The notes: generated by a model not told the origin, from the sequence alone. A stretch of DNA of 64,000 bases from Dolichospermum sp. DET69 (GCA_017355425.1 CP070233.1:2521501-2585500); one strand, 5' to 3'; numbered from the stretch's first letter, positions 1 through 8,873 are shown. Translations and numbers: made by a program.

Positions 1-850
1 GTTGTTCACCGGCACTATCCAAATATTGGTTAACCTGCTCAGGAGTCAAAGAACGAATGCAAATTGCGCCTCGTAATTGCAGACGATGAGAAAGAGCTTC
101 ATAATCAGCAATCCGACTACAAACCACCATTTCCGTTTGTCCGTAATTTTGCATAAATTGGTTGATAGCTTCGACACAAGCTTCTCGCAGATCAACTTTT
201 ACCTCGTCTAAACCATCCAGCAACAGTAGCAGTTTTTGATTTTTAACCCAGTCTTTACCTACTTCTTTAGGAACTTGGTATTTTTGCCAAAGTTCTTGTA
301 CCAGCCACTCGGCAATGGTTTGCCGTTTACTCCCCCAAGAAGATAAATTAAACACCACTGGAATCAGCCGACTCAAATTTGCTTCCGCACGAGCAATCAA
401 ATTCTGTGCTAGTTTCAGGAGGGTTATGGTTTTCCCAGCCCCTGGTTCTCCTAAAATTAACAGAGTTCTTCCCTCTCCTATTTGATTGAAAACTTCAGTT
501 GCACCTGTTCCTTTAGGTAAAATTTGTCTAGACTCTTCTGGTAATTCTTCAAAGCCACTAAATGGACGCTCTACTGCATCTAATCGCTTTTCTAGACCAA
601 GTTTAATCATGGCTTGGGTATGCAATGACTTTTCTAAAACCCCTTCAATCCAATATTCTTTGACTTTACTGAGTAAAACTTTCCTCTGTCCGTATTCTAC
701 TTGAGTTAAGGGCTGTTGTGTACCAGATATTTGCCCACTAAACAACTCAGATACTTGGGAAATAAAGTATTGAGAGACAATTCCATGATTTTCTTGGATA
801 AACCCCTGAACGTTACCTCCAGAGATATTAACAAAATTATCGTCAGTCAT
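1..850 (-). CDS. NACHT-type NLR ATPase, C-terminal part beyond window
   Basis: Translating the minus strand from the ATG at 850 gives 283 codons running off the left edge. Residues about 5-28 form a short Gly/Gln/Asn-rich segment (FVNISGGNVQGFIQENHG, then IVSQYF). A P-loop NTPase follows with Walker A GEPGAGKT near residue 132 and a NACHT-style Walker B LLLLLDGLDEV near 205-213. The order short motif - linker - NACHT is that of bacterial NLR-like immune sensors; the sensor repeats would lie beyond the window. The start is 19 nt after the stop of the upstream gene, so the two are surely cotranscribed. The N-terminal segment matches the C-terminus of that small protein, the arrangement described for bacterial amyloid signalling (BASS) motifs linking an NLR to its effector. 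The ATPase call is firm; a role in phage defence is inferred from family and layout. Confidence 0.85.
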   Translation of the reverse strand, partial: MTDDNFVNISGGNVQGFIQENHGIVSQYFISQVSELFSGQISGTQQPLTQVEYGQRKVLLSKVKEYWIEGVLEKSLHTQAMIKLGLEKRLDAVERPFSGFEELPEESRQILPKGTGATEVFNQIGEGRTLLILGEPGAGKTITLLKLAQNLIARAEANLSRLIPVVFNLSSWGSKRQTIAEWLVQELWQKYQVPKEVGKDWVKNQKLLLLLDGLDEVKVDLREACVEAINQFMQNYGQTEMVVCSRIADYEALSHRLQLRGAICIRSLTPEQVNQYLDSAGEQ

Positions 851-869
851 TTTCTAAATACTCTATAAA

Positions 870-1247
870 TTAACTGAAGTTCTGAGTTATTGTTCCAGGA
901 TTGTTCTGTGTCAAACCCTGAACTGTACCTCCAGAAATTTGCACACTAAACTTTCCCTCTGCTGCTGCTTGAGGATTTAATTGCTCCATTAATTTTTGAG
1001 CTAGTTTAATAATTTCTTCATCCTTATCAGCCCCAACCTCAGTTAATTCATCTTCTAAAAGAGCTTTCGTCTTTTCGGGCTTTTGTTCGTACTTATCCAA
1101 AATAGTAGCTGAATCTGTTTTGCCTTGGCTCTCGAATTTACGCTTAATCAAAGCTTTCAATCCGTCGTAAGTATCTTGAGCTACACTGCCAGCCGTTTTT
1201 GCTGCGCCAGCTACCAATGCTGCAAGAATAAGAGAAGTCGGGTCCAT
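870..1247 (-). CDS. Small helical effector-like protein (Bell-type) with C-terminal amyloid-type motif
   Basis: This 125-residue protein is the first gene of the NLR operon. It begins with a hydrophobic, Ala-rich helix (MDPTSLILAALVAGAAKTAG), then charged predicted helices up to about residue 95. It ends with SVQISGGTVQG.LTQNNPGT.ITQNF, which aligns without gaps with residues 5-28 of the NACHT protein (13 of 24 positions identical). This fits the published bacterial Bell-domain/BASS architecture, in which a membrane-acting helical domain analogous to fungal HeLo/HET-S is triggered by amyloid templating from an activated NLR. What is seen is the shared motif and the adjacency. The Bell assignment comes from the N-terminal look and the length, and pore formation is inference. 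I cannot say which numbered BASS family it belongs to. Confidence 0.7.
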   Translation of the reverse strand: MDPTSLILAALVAGAAKTAGSVAQDTYDGLKALIKRKFESQGKTDSATILDKYEQKPEKTKALLEDELTEVGADKDEEIIKLAQKLMEQLNPQAAAEGKFSVQISGGTVQGLTQNNPGTITQNFS

Positions 1248-1713
1248 AAACTCATTTCCTAAATATGTTTGGCCTATTATCTCGAATTTGCTCCATAATT
1301 AAATACATCCTAATGATGATTTTGATTTACTTATGCTTATCCTTTCATAAAGAAAGTGGTAAAAACCGGATAAATTAGTTGAAAATGCCACTTAAGAAAT
1401 CAAAATATTAGTTAGTTAAAAACCTTACAAACTCATTGCTTATTACATCCAGGAATAAATGAGATTTTCGAGAAAATTATCAAGAAACAACGAGAAAATT
1501 GATCACGAATTTATCGGATAAATATACTGTAAATATTACCAGGGATTGTATTAATTTTAGACAATATATGTCCCTGAGTAATTGCTTGTATTAGGTGTAA
1601 TGTTATAGCTTTAGAAAATTTCCACTAAAACAGAGGTATAGAAAATCCAGATTTAGGTAAAGATTCAAAAATTATCAGGTCAAATATGATTATCATCGGG
1701 ACTACAATAGGAA
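1248..1713. other. Divergent intergenic region, AT-rich
   Basis: This 466-bp gap separates the minus-strand NLR operon from the plus-strand TPR gene, so it should hold both promoters. It is AT-rich, and I see no tRNA, strong terminator or long inverted repeat. No -35/-10 pair stands out enough to call. Confidence 0.5.
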
Positions 1714-3585
1714 TTGTTGTCATGTTCTCTATTAGCTAAAGTGTCAGACTCTTTACCATTACGCGATCATTATCTCGCTTTAATTAACGACATTATCGAA
1801 ACCACTCTCAAGGGTAAAATTAGCTCTGTAGAGCAGGTTTATCAAATGTTGCTCAAAGGTATCACTTCCGGTACAGGGGAGGTGTTTGAGTTAGTTTTGA
1901 GCGATCGCTTGAATACTATACAATCTCAGGTAGACTCGGAAACGGATGAACTCAGAAAAGCCAAAGCTACCCGGAGTTTACGCGCTGCTAAAACGATTCA
2001 AACTCAATGGCAACGGTGGCAAGAACAAAATAAAGCCACTGAAGCGATTTCTTTGTCTATGCGGGAAATTACCACAGCTACCGCAGATGAACGATTAACG
2101 GCTTTATTACGAGCTACAGATCCCAATCAAAAGTATCCCTTAAATTTGTCCCAGCTTCAACAGTTAGCTCAATCTTTACAAAAATTTACTAGTGCTAATG
2201 AAGATTTTGGACAAATTGCTGACGGTATTACTCGTGGTATAGCTTCTTGGCAAAGAATCCAAGCAAATTTACTGAATTGGATGTATGAACGCAAAAATTC
2301 TTTAGGATTTGGTGGTGTACCAGGAGAAAATAGTCCCTGGGCAAGTTGGGCTAAAGTAGTTAATAGTGAAGTTCCCCAAGCCTTTTTTCATACCCTAGCA
2401 GTAGAACAATCAGCTTTGGAATTTGCCGAAAAACAACAGACAATTAGTTTGAGTAATTGGGTAGAATTAACAATAATTTTACAGCTTTTGCAAAGGGGTT
2501 TAATCAATTGGTTTGATGAACAAGCTTATGATATTCAAGCAGGTCCTAAACTATCTATTTCCACATTTTTAACATTTGCAGTCATTTGGAGTCAATTAGC
2601 CAGCGGTTTTCAAAATCAGGCTTTAATATATAGTAACGGTGCATCGCAAATCATGCTGCAAATTTTGCGAACCTTTGCCCAACGTCCTTATTTTCCTCTT
2701 TATGGGGGGATTTTCGCCTCATTTTCTGGTAGTTATTTGCGGGATGCTTTGGATTATTTAGATGCCCCTTTACGTTCTGCTGAAGGTACTCAGGAAAAAG
2801 CCCGGATTTTAACATTATTGGGTTATTCTCAAAGGGGTTTGGGTAGATATGATCGCTCCCTTGATTTTCATCAACAAGCCATAGAAATAGCTAGAAAAGC
2901 TGGAGATAAAACCTGTGAAATTGCTAATCTTAATCATCTTAGCCGGACTTATGTACAACAACAAAATTATGCTCAAGCAATTAATTATAGTCAACGGGCA
3001 TTAATTTTTAGTAGACAAACAGGAGACAAAACTGGAGAAGCTAATGCCTTGGTAAATCTAGGTTATAGTGAAGTTATGCAGGCAAAGCAAACAGAAATTA
3101 GTGAACCTGAAGTTTATGAATCAGCGATTAACTATCTGGAACAAGGGTTAAAATTAGCAGAAAAATTAAGTGATTTACAAAGTCAAGCTTTATGTTTTAG
3201 TAGTTTAGGTATTGCTTATTTAGTTACAACACAATACACCACAGCAATTAAATATTTAGAAAATGCCTTTAGAACTGCTCAAGTTTCTGGTGATTTGTAT
3301 TTACAAGGCAGAAATTTAGCATATTTAGCTGAAGCTAATTATCAAATCGCTAATTATGAAAAAGCAGTTTATACTGGTAGTTTAGGAATGTATCTTTTAG
3401 AACAAATTGCTGCTGATGAATGGCGACAACCCGCTGGTTTATTGACAATTATCAGGGGACAAATGGGTATAGATAAATTTCAATTATTACTGCAACAAAA
3501 TCGCCCAAAAATGATTGCTGTTATTGGTGTTGATGGCTATGATCACATTCCTAAATTGTTAGTGAAATATCAAGAAGATATGTAA
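1714..3585 (+). CDS. TPR-repeat protein of unknown function
   Basis: This protein of about 620 residues has an N-terminal helical half of no recognised family (Gln/Trp/Arg-rich around residues 95-110). Its C-terminal half, about residues 355-560, contains tetratricopeptide repeats, for example ARILTLLGYSQRGLGRYDRS, EIANLNHLSRTYVQQQNYAQ and GEANALVNLGYSEVMQAKQ. TPRs mediate protein-protein contacts. No signal peptide or membrane segment is evident, so it is probably cytoplasmic. The start is uncertain: the longest frame opens with TTG at 1714 without a well-spaced ribosome site, and GTG at 1741 gives VSDSLPLRDHY as an alternative. It is divergent from the NLR operon; a link with it is possible but unsupported. 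Confidence 0.75.
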   Translation: MLSCSLLAKVSDSLPLRDHYLALINDIIETTLKGKISSVEQVYQMLLKGITSGTGEVFELVLSDRLNTIQSQVDSETDELRKAKATRSLRAAKTIQTQWQRWQEQNKATEAISLSMREITTATADERLTALLRATDPNQKYPLNLSQLQQLAQSLQKFTSANEDFGQIADGITRGIASWQRIQANLLNWMYERKNSLGFGGVPGENSPWASWAKVVNSEVPQAFFHTLAVEQSALEFAEKQQTISLSNWVELTIILQLLQRGLINWFDEQAYDIQAGPKLSISTFLTFAVIWSQLASGFQNQALIYSNGASQIMLQILRTFAQRPYFPLYGGIFASFSGSYLRDALDYLDAPLRSAEGTQEKARILTLLGYSQRGLGRYDRSLDFHQQAIEIARKAGDKTCEIANLNHLSRTYVQQQNYAQAINYSQRALIFSRQTGDKTGEANALVNLGYSEVMQAKQTEISEPEVYESAINYLEQGLKLAEKLSDLQSQALCFSSLGIAYLVTTQYTTAIKYLENAFRTAQVSGDLYLQGRNLAYLAEANYQIANYEKAVYTGSLGMYLLEQIAADEWRQPAGLLTIIRGQMGIDKFQLLLQQNRPKMIAVIGVDGYDHIPKLLVKYQEDM

Positions 3586-3708
3586 TTGCAAATTTAGATT
3601 CTAATCCGTTTAGTGCAAAGAAAATTATAGGTTGGGTAAAACGAAGTGTGCCGTGGACACAACCCAACCTTGTGTATTATATTGGAGAAAGTTATAGAAG
3701 CTAATTTT

Positions 3709-4533
3709 ATGGATAAACAGCAATTAAAAAAATTGCTTATTGGTGATTTAACCTGGAAACGAATGTTAAAATCTCTTATATTTATTTACGCTTTTTTTGC
3801 TGTCTATGTTTATTTCCGCGCTGACAGCATGATTTTTCTGCCTCAAGCATCTAGTTATCAAGATAACCAAGATATTTTCAAATTAAAAACCGCAGATAAT
3901 AAAAATATTTCGGCAATTTATTTACCAAATCCTCAAGCTAAATATACCATTCTTTATGCTCATGGTAATGCTGAAGATTTGGGATATATTAAACCACATT
4001 TAGCAAAAATCCGAGATTTGGGTTTTAGCGTCCTTGCTTATGATTATCGCGGTTATGGTACAAGTGAAGGAACTCCAACAGAAAAAGCTGCTTACCAAGA
4101 TATTCAAACAGCTTACAATTATTTAACTCAAACTTTAAAAATTACTCCCCAACAAATTATAGTATTTGGGCGTTCTGTTGGTGGTGGTTCAGCAGTAGAT
4201 TTAGCATCTAAAAAACCCCTAGCTGGGTTAATAGTTGAAAGTAGCTTTACTTCTATTTTTCGGGTAGTTGTTCCTGTGCCACTTTTACCCTTTGATAAAT
4301 TTACTAATCTCGACAAAATCAAAAAAGTAACCTGTCCAGCTTTGATCATTCATGGTAAAAGTGATGAAATTATTCCTTTTACTCATGGAGAAAAATTATT
4401 CGCTGCTGTATCATCTCCCAAACTTTCTTTTTGGGTAGAAAAAGCCAGCCATAATGATTTATCTTCAGTTGCAGGAAAAAAGTATTGGGAGATGTTAAAA
4501 AAGTTTGCTGATTTAGTAGACAAAAATCACTAA
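3709..4533 (+). CDS. Membrane-anchored alpha/beta hydrolase (serine hydrolase)
   Basis: From the ATG at 3709 this encodes 274 residues. A longer frame from GTG 3646 would add an unlikely extension coding across a repeat. Near the N-terminus a hydrophobic stretch (SLIFIYAFFAVYVYF) looks like an uncleaved signal anchor. The catalytic core is an alpha/beta hydrolase: LYAHGNAEDLG forms the oxyanion region, GRSVGGG is the nucleophile elbow, HGKSDEIIPF supplies the Asp and KASHNDL the His. It resembles the ABHD13/ABHD17-like (COG1073) group, whose natural substrates in cyanobacteria are mostly unknown; an ester or thioester substrate is inference. A strong hairpin starts 13 bp after the stop and may end the transcript. 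Confidence 0.85.
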   Translation: MDKQQLKKLLIGDLTWKRMLKSLIFIYAFFAVYVYFRADSMIFLPQASSYQDNQDIFKLKTADNKNISAIYLPNPQAKYTILYAHGNAEDLGYIKPHLAKIRDLGFSVLAYDYRGYGTSEGTPTEKAAYQDIQTAYNYLTQTLKITPQQIIVFGRSVGGGSAVDLASKKPLAGLIVESSFTSIFRVVVPVPLLPFDKFTNLDKIKKVTCPALIIHGKSDEIIPFTHGEKLFAAVSSPKLSFWVEKASHNDLSSVAGKKYWEMLKKFADLVDKNH

Positions 4534-4546
4534 AATTCAGAATTCA

Positions 4547-4577
4547 GATCCCCGACTTCTCCAAGAAGTCGGGGATC
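4547..4577. repeat. Dispersed palindrome, 14-bp arms, likely 3'-end hairpin
   Basis: GATCCCCGACTTCT and its exact reverse complement are separated by CCA. The same palindrome occurs at 29042-29067, 37470-37500 and 57033-57063, each within 20 bp downstream of a stop codon. It could act as a bidirectional terminator or RNA-stabilising hairpin. There is no long T tract, so this is not a classical intrinsic terminator. Confidence 0.8.
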
Positions 4578-4596
4578 TAAGGATCTAAGTAAGTAT

Positions 4597-4965
4597 TCTA
4601 TTGACACTCTCAGGTCTAAAGACGCGCTCGATTCTTTAATCAATGAGCCAACTTACAATTGCTGGATTACTCCAACAAAAACAGAGGTCGATTCTCCTAA
4701 AGCGTTAATGACCGTATCCCTACCGTACTCGTTTTTTGCATTTCATTTTTCACCAAATTTAGCTTTCCTAAACAGCAATACCGTTAGGTATGACTACGCA
4801 CTCAACCAAATAAGTTAAGTTTTTACGTCGTTTAGTTATACTTAAATTCTAGAATTGTTTACATTGTATCACATCTACTGTTATCAAGTCAATGAGTTAG
4901 GCTAAATATTTTCGCCCGTGTCGCTTATATCTCAGCACTAAAGTGACTGAGCTTTACGCTTACCG
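4597..4965 (+). ncRNA. Decayed relic of a structured RNA/IS end (HEARO-like?)
   Basis: The gap between the hydrolase and the carotenoid oxygenase has no gene. Its right end, 4911-4962, repeats the right end of the structured element in front of psbD: GCCCGTGTCGCTT, four to five bases, then a hairpin. Here the hairpin is CTCAGCAC-TAAA-GTG-A-CTGAG; at psbD it is CTCAGCCC-TAAA-GGG-A-CTGAG. The paired C-to-A and G-to-T change keeps the stem. The left end also has a TAAA-loop mini-hairpin (GTC-TAAA-GAC, about 4612-4621) followed by GCTC/GAGC, loosely resembling the 5' part of the psbD copy. I read it as a degenerate second copy. The assignment to HEARO/omega-type RNA is tentative. Confidence 0.35.
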
Positions 4966-4981
4966 GGTAATACTGTAACTA

Positions 4982-6352
4982 TCAACCAGATATCCATGTA
5001 CCATGGAATCCATAGGGTACACGTTGAGGAATCATTACCCGCGCTACAGGTTGACTGGTCATATCTTGAGCATTAATAACTACAAGTTCTGATGTTTGGG
5101 AACTTTCATCGTAAACAAATGTTACCAGCCATCCTTCATCTTCTGCGGTGGAATTAAGACATGGTGCAAATACTGCTTCTCCACCATAACGATGCTTACC
5201 AAATTCATGGGTTTGGGATTTACCATTGATAAAATCGTATTTGATGACACCACCAAATAAGGGATTTTGACTATGTGCCATTTTTCCCACATAGCCATAT
5301 TGGGTTTTTCTTCCTAACAGGTTTTCGTTGACACGGGGAAATTCTCCCGGTACATCATCTAGTTGTTCTTCTGTAACTGTACCTGTGCTGAGGTTAAAGC
5401 GCCAACGGTGTAAAAAAGGCGTTTCTTCCAGGGTATTTTCAGCCATAAGAACACTAGTAGAATTCATTCGACAAGCAATAAGCACCACTTCGTCTCCGGC
5501 TTCGTAAGCATTGAGGGTGTGGAAGACGTAGCAAGGGGGACATTCAAACCAGCGAATATTGCTGTTGTCACCATGACGAGGCATTATACCAAACCGACTG
5601 GGGCGATCGCTCTCAAACATCAACATTGGTTCTCCCCGCTGCATTCGTTCCATACTAAATGTCAGCGGTAAATCCATGAAAATAGTATAATTTTCCGTAA
5701 TGGCGAAATCGTGCATCATCACCGCCATTGGTATCTCCACTGGTACTGTTTGTAATAACTCACCTTGGGCAGAAACTACGCCATATTGTAGATAAGGTGG
5801 TCGAAAACCGTAACCAAAAAACATCATTTCCCCTGTAACAGGATCTACCTTGGGATGGGCGGTAAAAGCAGAAACTAGTTTATCATTATAAGTATATTCC
5901 CCAATAGTTGCCAAATCGGGAATATTGATGTGATGGGGCGCACCTCCTTCCCATAATGCTAAAAGTTGTCCATTGTGCCACACGAGGGCTGTATTAGCGG
6001 TATTTTTCCCAGGTCCGTGGGGGTTATCCATTTGGGGTGGTTCTAAAAGTCCACTCCACACAGCTTTACCAACTTCATTTTCAATATTCCAGCCCCTAGT
6101 TCTCACATAGCGATTGTGATAAGTGGCTTTACCGTTATTAATTTGGACACCATGTAACATTCCATCGCCATCAAACCAGTGATATTGACCAATAGGACTC
6201 CATTGGGGGTTGGGTCCATTACGGACAAACATCCCTGATAAATCTGGAGGTAATTCTCCGATGACTTCTAAGGTATCAGTGCTGATTTCTGTGTTTATAG
6301 GGGCAAAGTTGCCCGCTAAATAAGGATTTACTGCTGTTGATGCTATGGTCAT
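4982..6352 (-). CDS. Carotenoid cleavage oxygenase (RPE65/CCD family)
   Basis: This 456-residue enzyme is close to the normal length of cyanobacterial carotenoid oxygenases. The N-terminus has the family signature GELPPDLSGMFVRNGPNP, then HWFDGDGMLHG. The four iron-binding histidines are all present: H166 (FTAHPKVDP), H214 (MMHDFAIT), H278 (VFHTLNAYE) and H450 (GFHGTWI). The family uses a non-haem Fe(II) and O2 to cleave carotenoids or apocarotenoids at a double bond, giving products such as retinal or ionone-type aldehydes and ketones. Nostoc species carry several paralogues with different cleavage positions, and I cannot tell which this is. It is a single gene with no operon partner. OCP, a carotenoid-binding protein, lies 5 kb away, which is not evidence of a link. 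Confidence 0.92.
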   Translation of the reverse strand: MTIASTAVNPYLAGNFAPINTEISTDTLEVIGELPPDLSGMFVRNGPNPQWSPIGQYHWFDGDGMLHGVQINNGKATYHNRYVRTRGWNIENEVGKAVWSGLLEPPQMDNPHGPGKNTANTALVWHNGQLLALWEGGAPHHINIPDLATIGEYTYNDKLVSAFTAHPKVDPVTGEMMFFGYGFRPPYLQYGVVSAQGELLQTVPVEIPMAVMMHDFAITENYTIFMDLPLTFSMERMQRGEPMLMFESDRPSRFGIMPRHGDNSNIRWFECPPCYVFHTLNAYEAGDEVVLIACRMNSTSVLMAENTLEETPFLHRWRFNLSTGTVTEEQLDDVPGEFPRVNENLLGRKTQYGYVGKMAHSQNPLFGGVIKYDFINGKSQTHEFGKHRYGGEAVFAPCLNSTAEDEGWLVTFVYDESSQTSELVVINAQDMTSQPVARVMIPQRVPYGFHGTWISG

Positions 6353-6682
6353 AATTCAGGGAGCTAGATAAAGACACTGTACTTAATATAATTATGGTTT
6401 GCTATTTGTGCTAGAAAAAACAGTAGGATTTGGCTTTATCCTTTTCTATCATTTCCATGAATAAGTAGATGGGCTGAAATAAATATCAAAATAATATTGT
6501 TGACTCTGGACGGGCTAGAAGCCCATCCCACAAGAATATTATACTTATTGTGGGGTGGGCATCCTGCCTGCCCAGATTATATTTAATTGTGCCTGCCTAC
6601 TTATGTAATAGTTAATGTATCTTTAATTTAAAAGATAATTTCCATCAAAGTCAAAATAATCTATTAATCATAACTGTAAACA
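6353..6682. repeat. Intergenic region with G+C hairpin repeat
   Basis: Two divergent genes flank this 330-bp gap. Around 6508-6582 it holds an inverted pair of the dispersed core CCCATCCCACAAGAAT and GTGGGGTGGGCATCC, able to fold into a hairpin. The same core recurs at 9215-9290, 11330-11395, 21098-21125 and 21638-21700. Nothing else is recognised. Confidence 0.5.
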
Positions 6683-7660
6683 ATGCAAGTAGAATCACAA
6701 GTCTCTAATATTGATAATAATAATATTTTTACTGATTTCGGTGGGGTAATGATTCCCCAAGCGCCTGCTGGATTTAAATCAGGTTTTATCGGCATTATCG
6801 GCCGGACTAACGTGGGTAAATCCACCTTAATGAATGAACTGATTGGGCAAAAAATATCCATTACTTCCCCAGTATCCCAAACCACTCGAAATCGGTTAAA
6901 GGGGATTTTAACTACAGAAACAGCCCAATTAATTTTTGTAGATACACCGGGTATTCATAAACCCCATCATCAATTAGGGGAAGTGCTAGTAAAAAATGCC
7001 AAAATTGCTATTGACTCAGTAGATGTGATATTATTTGTAGTTGATGGTACAGTAGCTTGTGGTCCAGGCGATCGCTATGTGGCTGAATTACTAATACATA
7101 GTCAAACACCTGTAATTTTGGGAATCAACAAAATTGATGAGCAACCAGAAGATTTTCACAGAATAGATGAAAGTTACATCCAATTAGCTAATACATATAA
7201 CTGGCAAAGTGTGAAATTTTCTGCTAAAACCGGAGCGGAATTATCGCAATTAGAAGAGATATTAATTAATCATCTTGAACCCGGACCATTTTATTATCCA
7301 CCAGACTTAGTTACAGACCAACCAGAACGGTTTATTATGGGTGAATTAATTCGAGAACAGATATTATTATCAACTCGTCAAGAAGTTCCCCATTCTGTCG
7401 CCATAGCCATTGATTTAGTCGAAGAAACCCCAAAAATTACCCGTGTTCTTGCCACCATCCATGTTGAGAGAGATTCTCAAAAAGGTATCCTCATTGGTAA
7501 AGGGGGAGCAATGCTCAAAGCAGTCGGTAGTGCAGCGAGAGAACAAATTCAAAAGCTAATTGCTGGGAAAGTTTATCTAGAATTATTTGTCAAAGTCCAA
7601 CCCAAATGGCGACATTCACGGGTGCGATTAGCAGAACTAGGTTATCGTGTCGAAGAATAA
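6683..7660 (+). CDS. era: GTPase Era, 30S ribosome biogenesis
   Basis: Era binds the 3' end of 16S rRNA and helps the 30S subunit mature. The 325-residue frame has G1 GRTNVGKST, G2/G3 TSPVSQTTRNR and DTPGIHKPHH, and G4 NKID, then a C-terminal KH RNA-binding domain with ILIGKGGAMLKAVG and the terminal KVQPKWRHSRVRLAELGY. The usual Pro of GRPNVGKS is Thr here. E. coli Era is 301 residues, so there is an N-terminal extension of about 20. ATG 6749 (MIPQAPAGFKSG), preceded by GGTGGGG, is an alternative start. It is monocistronic and ends at a perfect GC hairpin. Confidence 0.95.
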   Translation: MQVESQVSNIDNNNIFTDFGGVMIPQAPAGFKSGFIGIIGRTNVGKSTLMNELIGQKISITSPVSQTTRNRLKGILTTETAQLIFVDTPGIHKPHHQLGEVLVKNAKIAIDSVDVILFVVDGTVACGPGDRYVAELLIHSQTPVILGINKIDEQPEDFHRIDESYIQLANTYNWQSVKFSAKTGAELSQLEEILINHLEPGPFYYPPDLVTDQPERFIMGELIREQILLSTRQEVPHSVAIAIDLVEETPKITRVLATIHVERDSQKGILIGKGGAMLKAVGSAAREQIQKLIAGKVYLELFVKVQPKWRHSRVRLAELGYRVEE

Positions 7661-7679
7661 TAGATTTGTCAACAGGTAG

Positions 7680-7698
7680 GGGCGCAGGGCCTGCGCCC
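7680..7698 (+). terminator. GC-rich palindrome after era
   Basis: Arms GGGCGCAGG and CCTGCGCCC are separated by one base. The hairpin lies 20 bp after the era stop. There is no T run, so it may be a repeat-derived or factor-assisted terminator. Its right arm is also the first part of the 20-bp tandem array, which appears to have grown from it. Confidence 0.5.
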
Positions 7699-7880
7699 AA
7701 TTATCCTAACCTGCGCCCAATTATCCTAACCTGCGCCCAATTATCCTAACCTGCGCCCAATTATCCTAACCTGCGCCCAATTATCCTAACCTGCGCCCAA
7801 TTATCCTAACCTGCGCCCAATTATCCTAACCTACGCCCAATTAGCCTAACCTACGCCCAATTAGCCTAACCTACGCCCAG
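7691..7880. repeat. 20-bp direct tandem array, 9.5 copies
   Basis: The unit CTGCGCCCAATTATCCTAAC is repeated head to tail with exact 20-bp spacing from 7691. The last two and a half copies carry a CTACGCCC/TTAGCCTAAC variant. There are no spacers, so it is not CRISPR. It sits between the convergent genes era and the TPR gene. The identity of the first copies suggests recent expansion by slippage. Confidence 0.95.
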
Positions 7881-7908
7881 TCAGATAAATAAACCACCAT
7901 TTCCTGCT

Positions 7909-8706
7909 CTATTGTAATTTCAAAAATTTATTCAAAGCTACTACCATACTCGGTGGCCAACGGCGGATATTTGTTACCCAATTCATATCTTTATAACGGG
8001 TATCTAGTCCATAAGCTGCTACCCAATTACTTTCCGCTTCACCGATGTTTCCCGTTACCCAATAAGCGGCTGTTAAAGCGGCTCGCATATCGGCAAACTG
8101 GGGATATTTACGAACTATATTCCGCATTTCACGGATAGCTTTATCTGTTTGACTAGTTTCATATAAAGCCAGGGCATAATTAGCTCTCGCAAAGGCAAAA
8201 TTCGGGGCAATTTCTGTGGCTTTTTGGTAGTCTAAAATGGCTTCTTGCCATTTTCCTAAACCTGCTTTGGCGTTACCACGATTATTATAAGCCATTTCAT
8301 CTTTAGGATCTAATTCTAATACACGATTATAGTCAGCGATCGCTTCTTCCCATCTTCCCAAACCTTCTAATGCAGTCCCCCGATTCAAAAAAGGGTCTGT
8401 AACATTGGGAGCGAGTTCTACAGCTTGGTTATAATCTGTCAACGCTGCTGCTAACTTATTCTGACTGACACGAGAATTACCGCGATTACTCCATGCTCCG
8501 GCATTAGTGGGGAATTTTTCAATAATTTCTGTCCAATAAGCTTCTGCTGTGACAAAATCACCTTGATTTGTAGCTGCAAAGGCTTTAGTCGCTAGTTCGT
8601 CCCCTGCTTGTAACTCTTGGGCAGTAATAGTTTGAGATTCTGCCATAACTGGTGTATTCCAGCCAAAAACCAGCAACAGACTCAGGAAAATACTAATTAG
8701 TTTCAT
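7909..8706 (-). CDS. Exported TPR protein (periplasm or thylakoid lumen)
   Basis: The 265-residue product begins with a clear Sec signal peptide (MKLISIFLSLLLVFGWNTPV, cleavage after MA near residue 22). At least four tetratricopeptide repeats follow between about residues 35 and 235, for example AGAWSNRGNSRVSQNKLAAA, VTDPFLNRGTALEGLGRWEE and EMAYNNRGNAKAGLGKWQE. Such exported TPR proteins are common in cyanobacteria and often serve complex assembly, but nothing here fixes a partner. It converges on era across the 20-bp tandem array. Start and stop are unambiguous. Confidence 0.8.
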   Translation of the reverse strand: MKLISIFLSLLLVFGWNTPVMAESQTITAQELQAGDELATKAFAATNQGDFVTAEAYWTEIIEKFPTNAGAWSNRGNSRVSQNKLAAALTDYNQAVELAPNVTDPFLNRGTALEGLGRWEEAIADYNRVLELDPKDEMAYNNRGNAKAGLGKWQEAILDYQKATEIAPNFAFARANYALALYETSQTDKAIREMRNIVRKYPQFADMRAALTAAYWVTGNIGEAESNWVAAYGLDTRYKDMNWVTNIRRWPPSMVVALNKFLKLQ

Positions 8707-8873
8707 TATTTAACTCTGACGTAATATACAACAAAATTAATGATATAGCAGATAACAGCTAAGAAAGAAGATTCCCAAATTTCTGGACTCATTGGTCAAT
8801 TAGTCAAAGATTGAGTTAAAATAAGGGGTCGCAAACTAAGTAAGTAAAACCCGGATATTCCCCGGAGGTGTAA

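Noticed and set aside
486-704. Plus-strand ORF of 72 codons
   Set aside because: It lies antisense inside the NACHT gene and has no family resemblance.
3646-3708. Upstream extension of the alpha/beta hydrolase
   Set aside because: It translates a dispersed repeat (GGTTGGGT...ACCCAACC); the ATG at 3709 leads directly into the membrane anchor.
7691-7880. CRISPR-like array
   Set aside because: Units are directly adjacent without spacers, and no cas genes are near. It is a simple tandem repeat.
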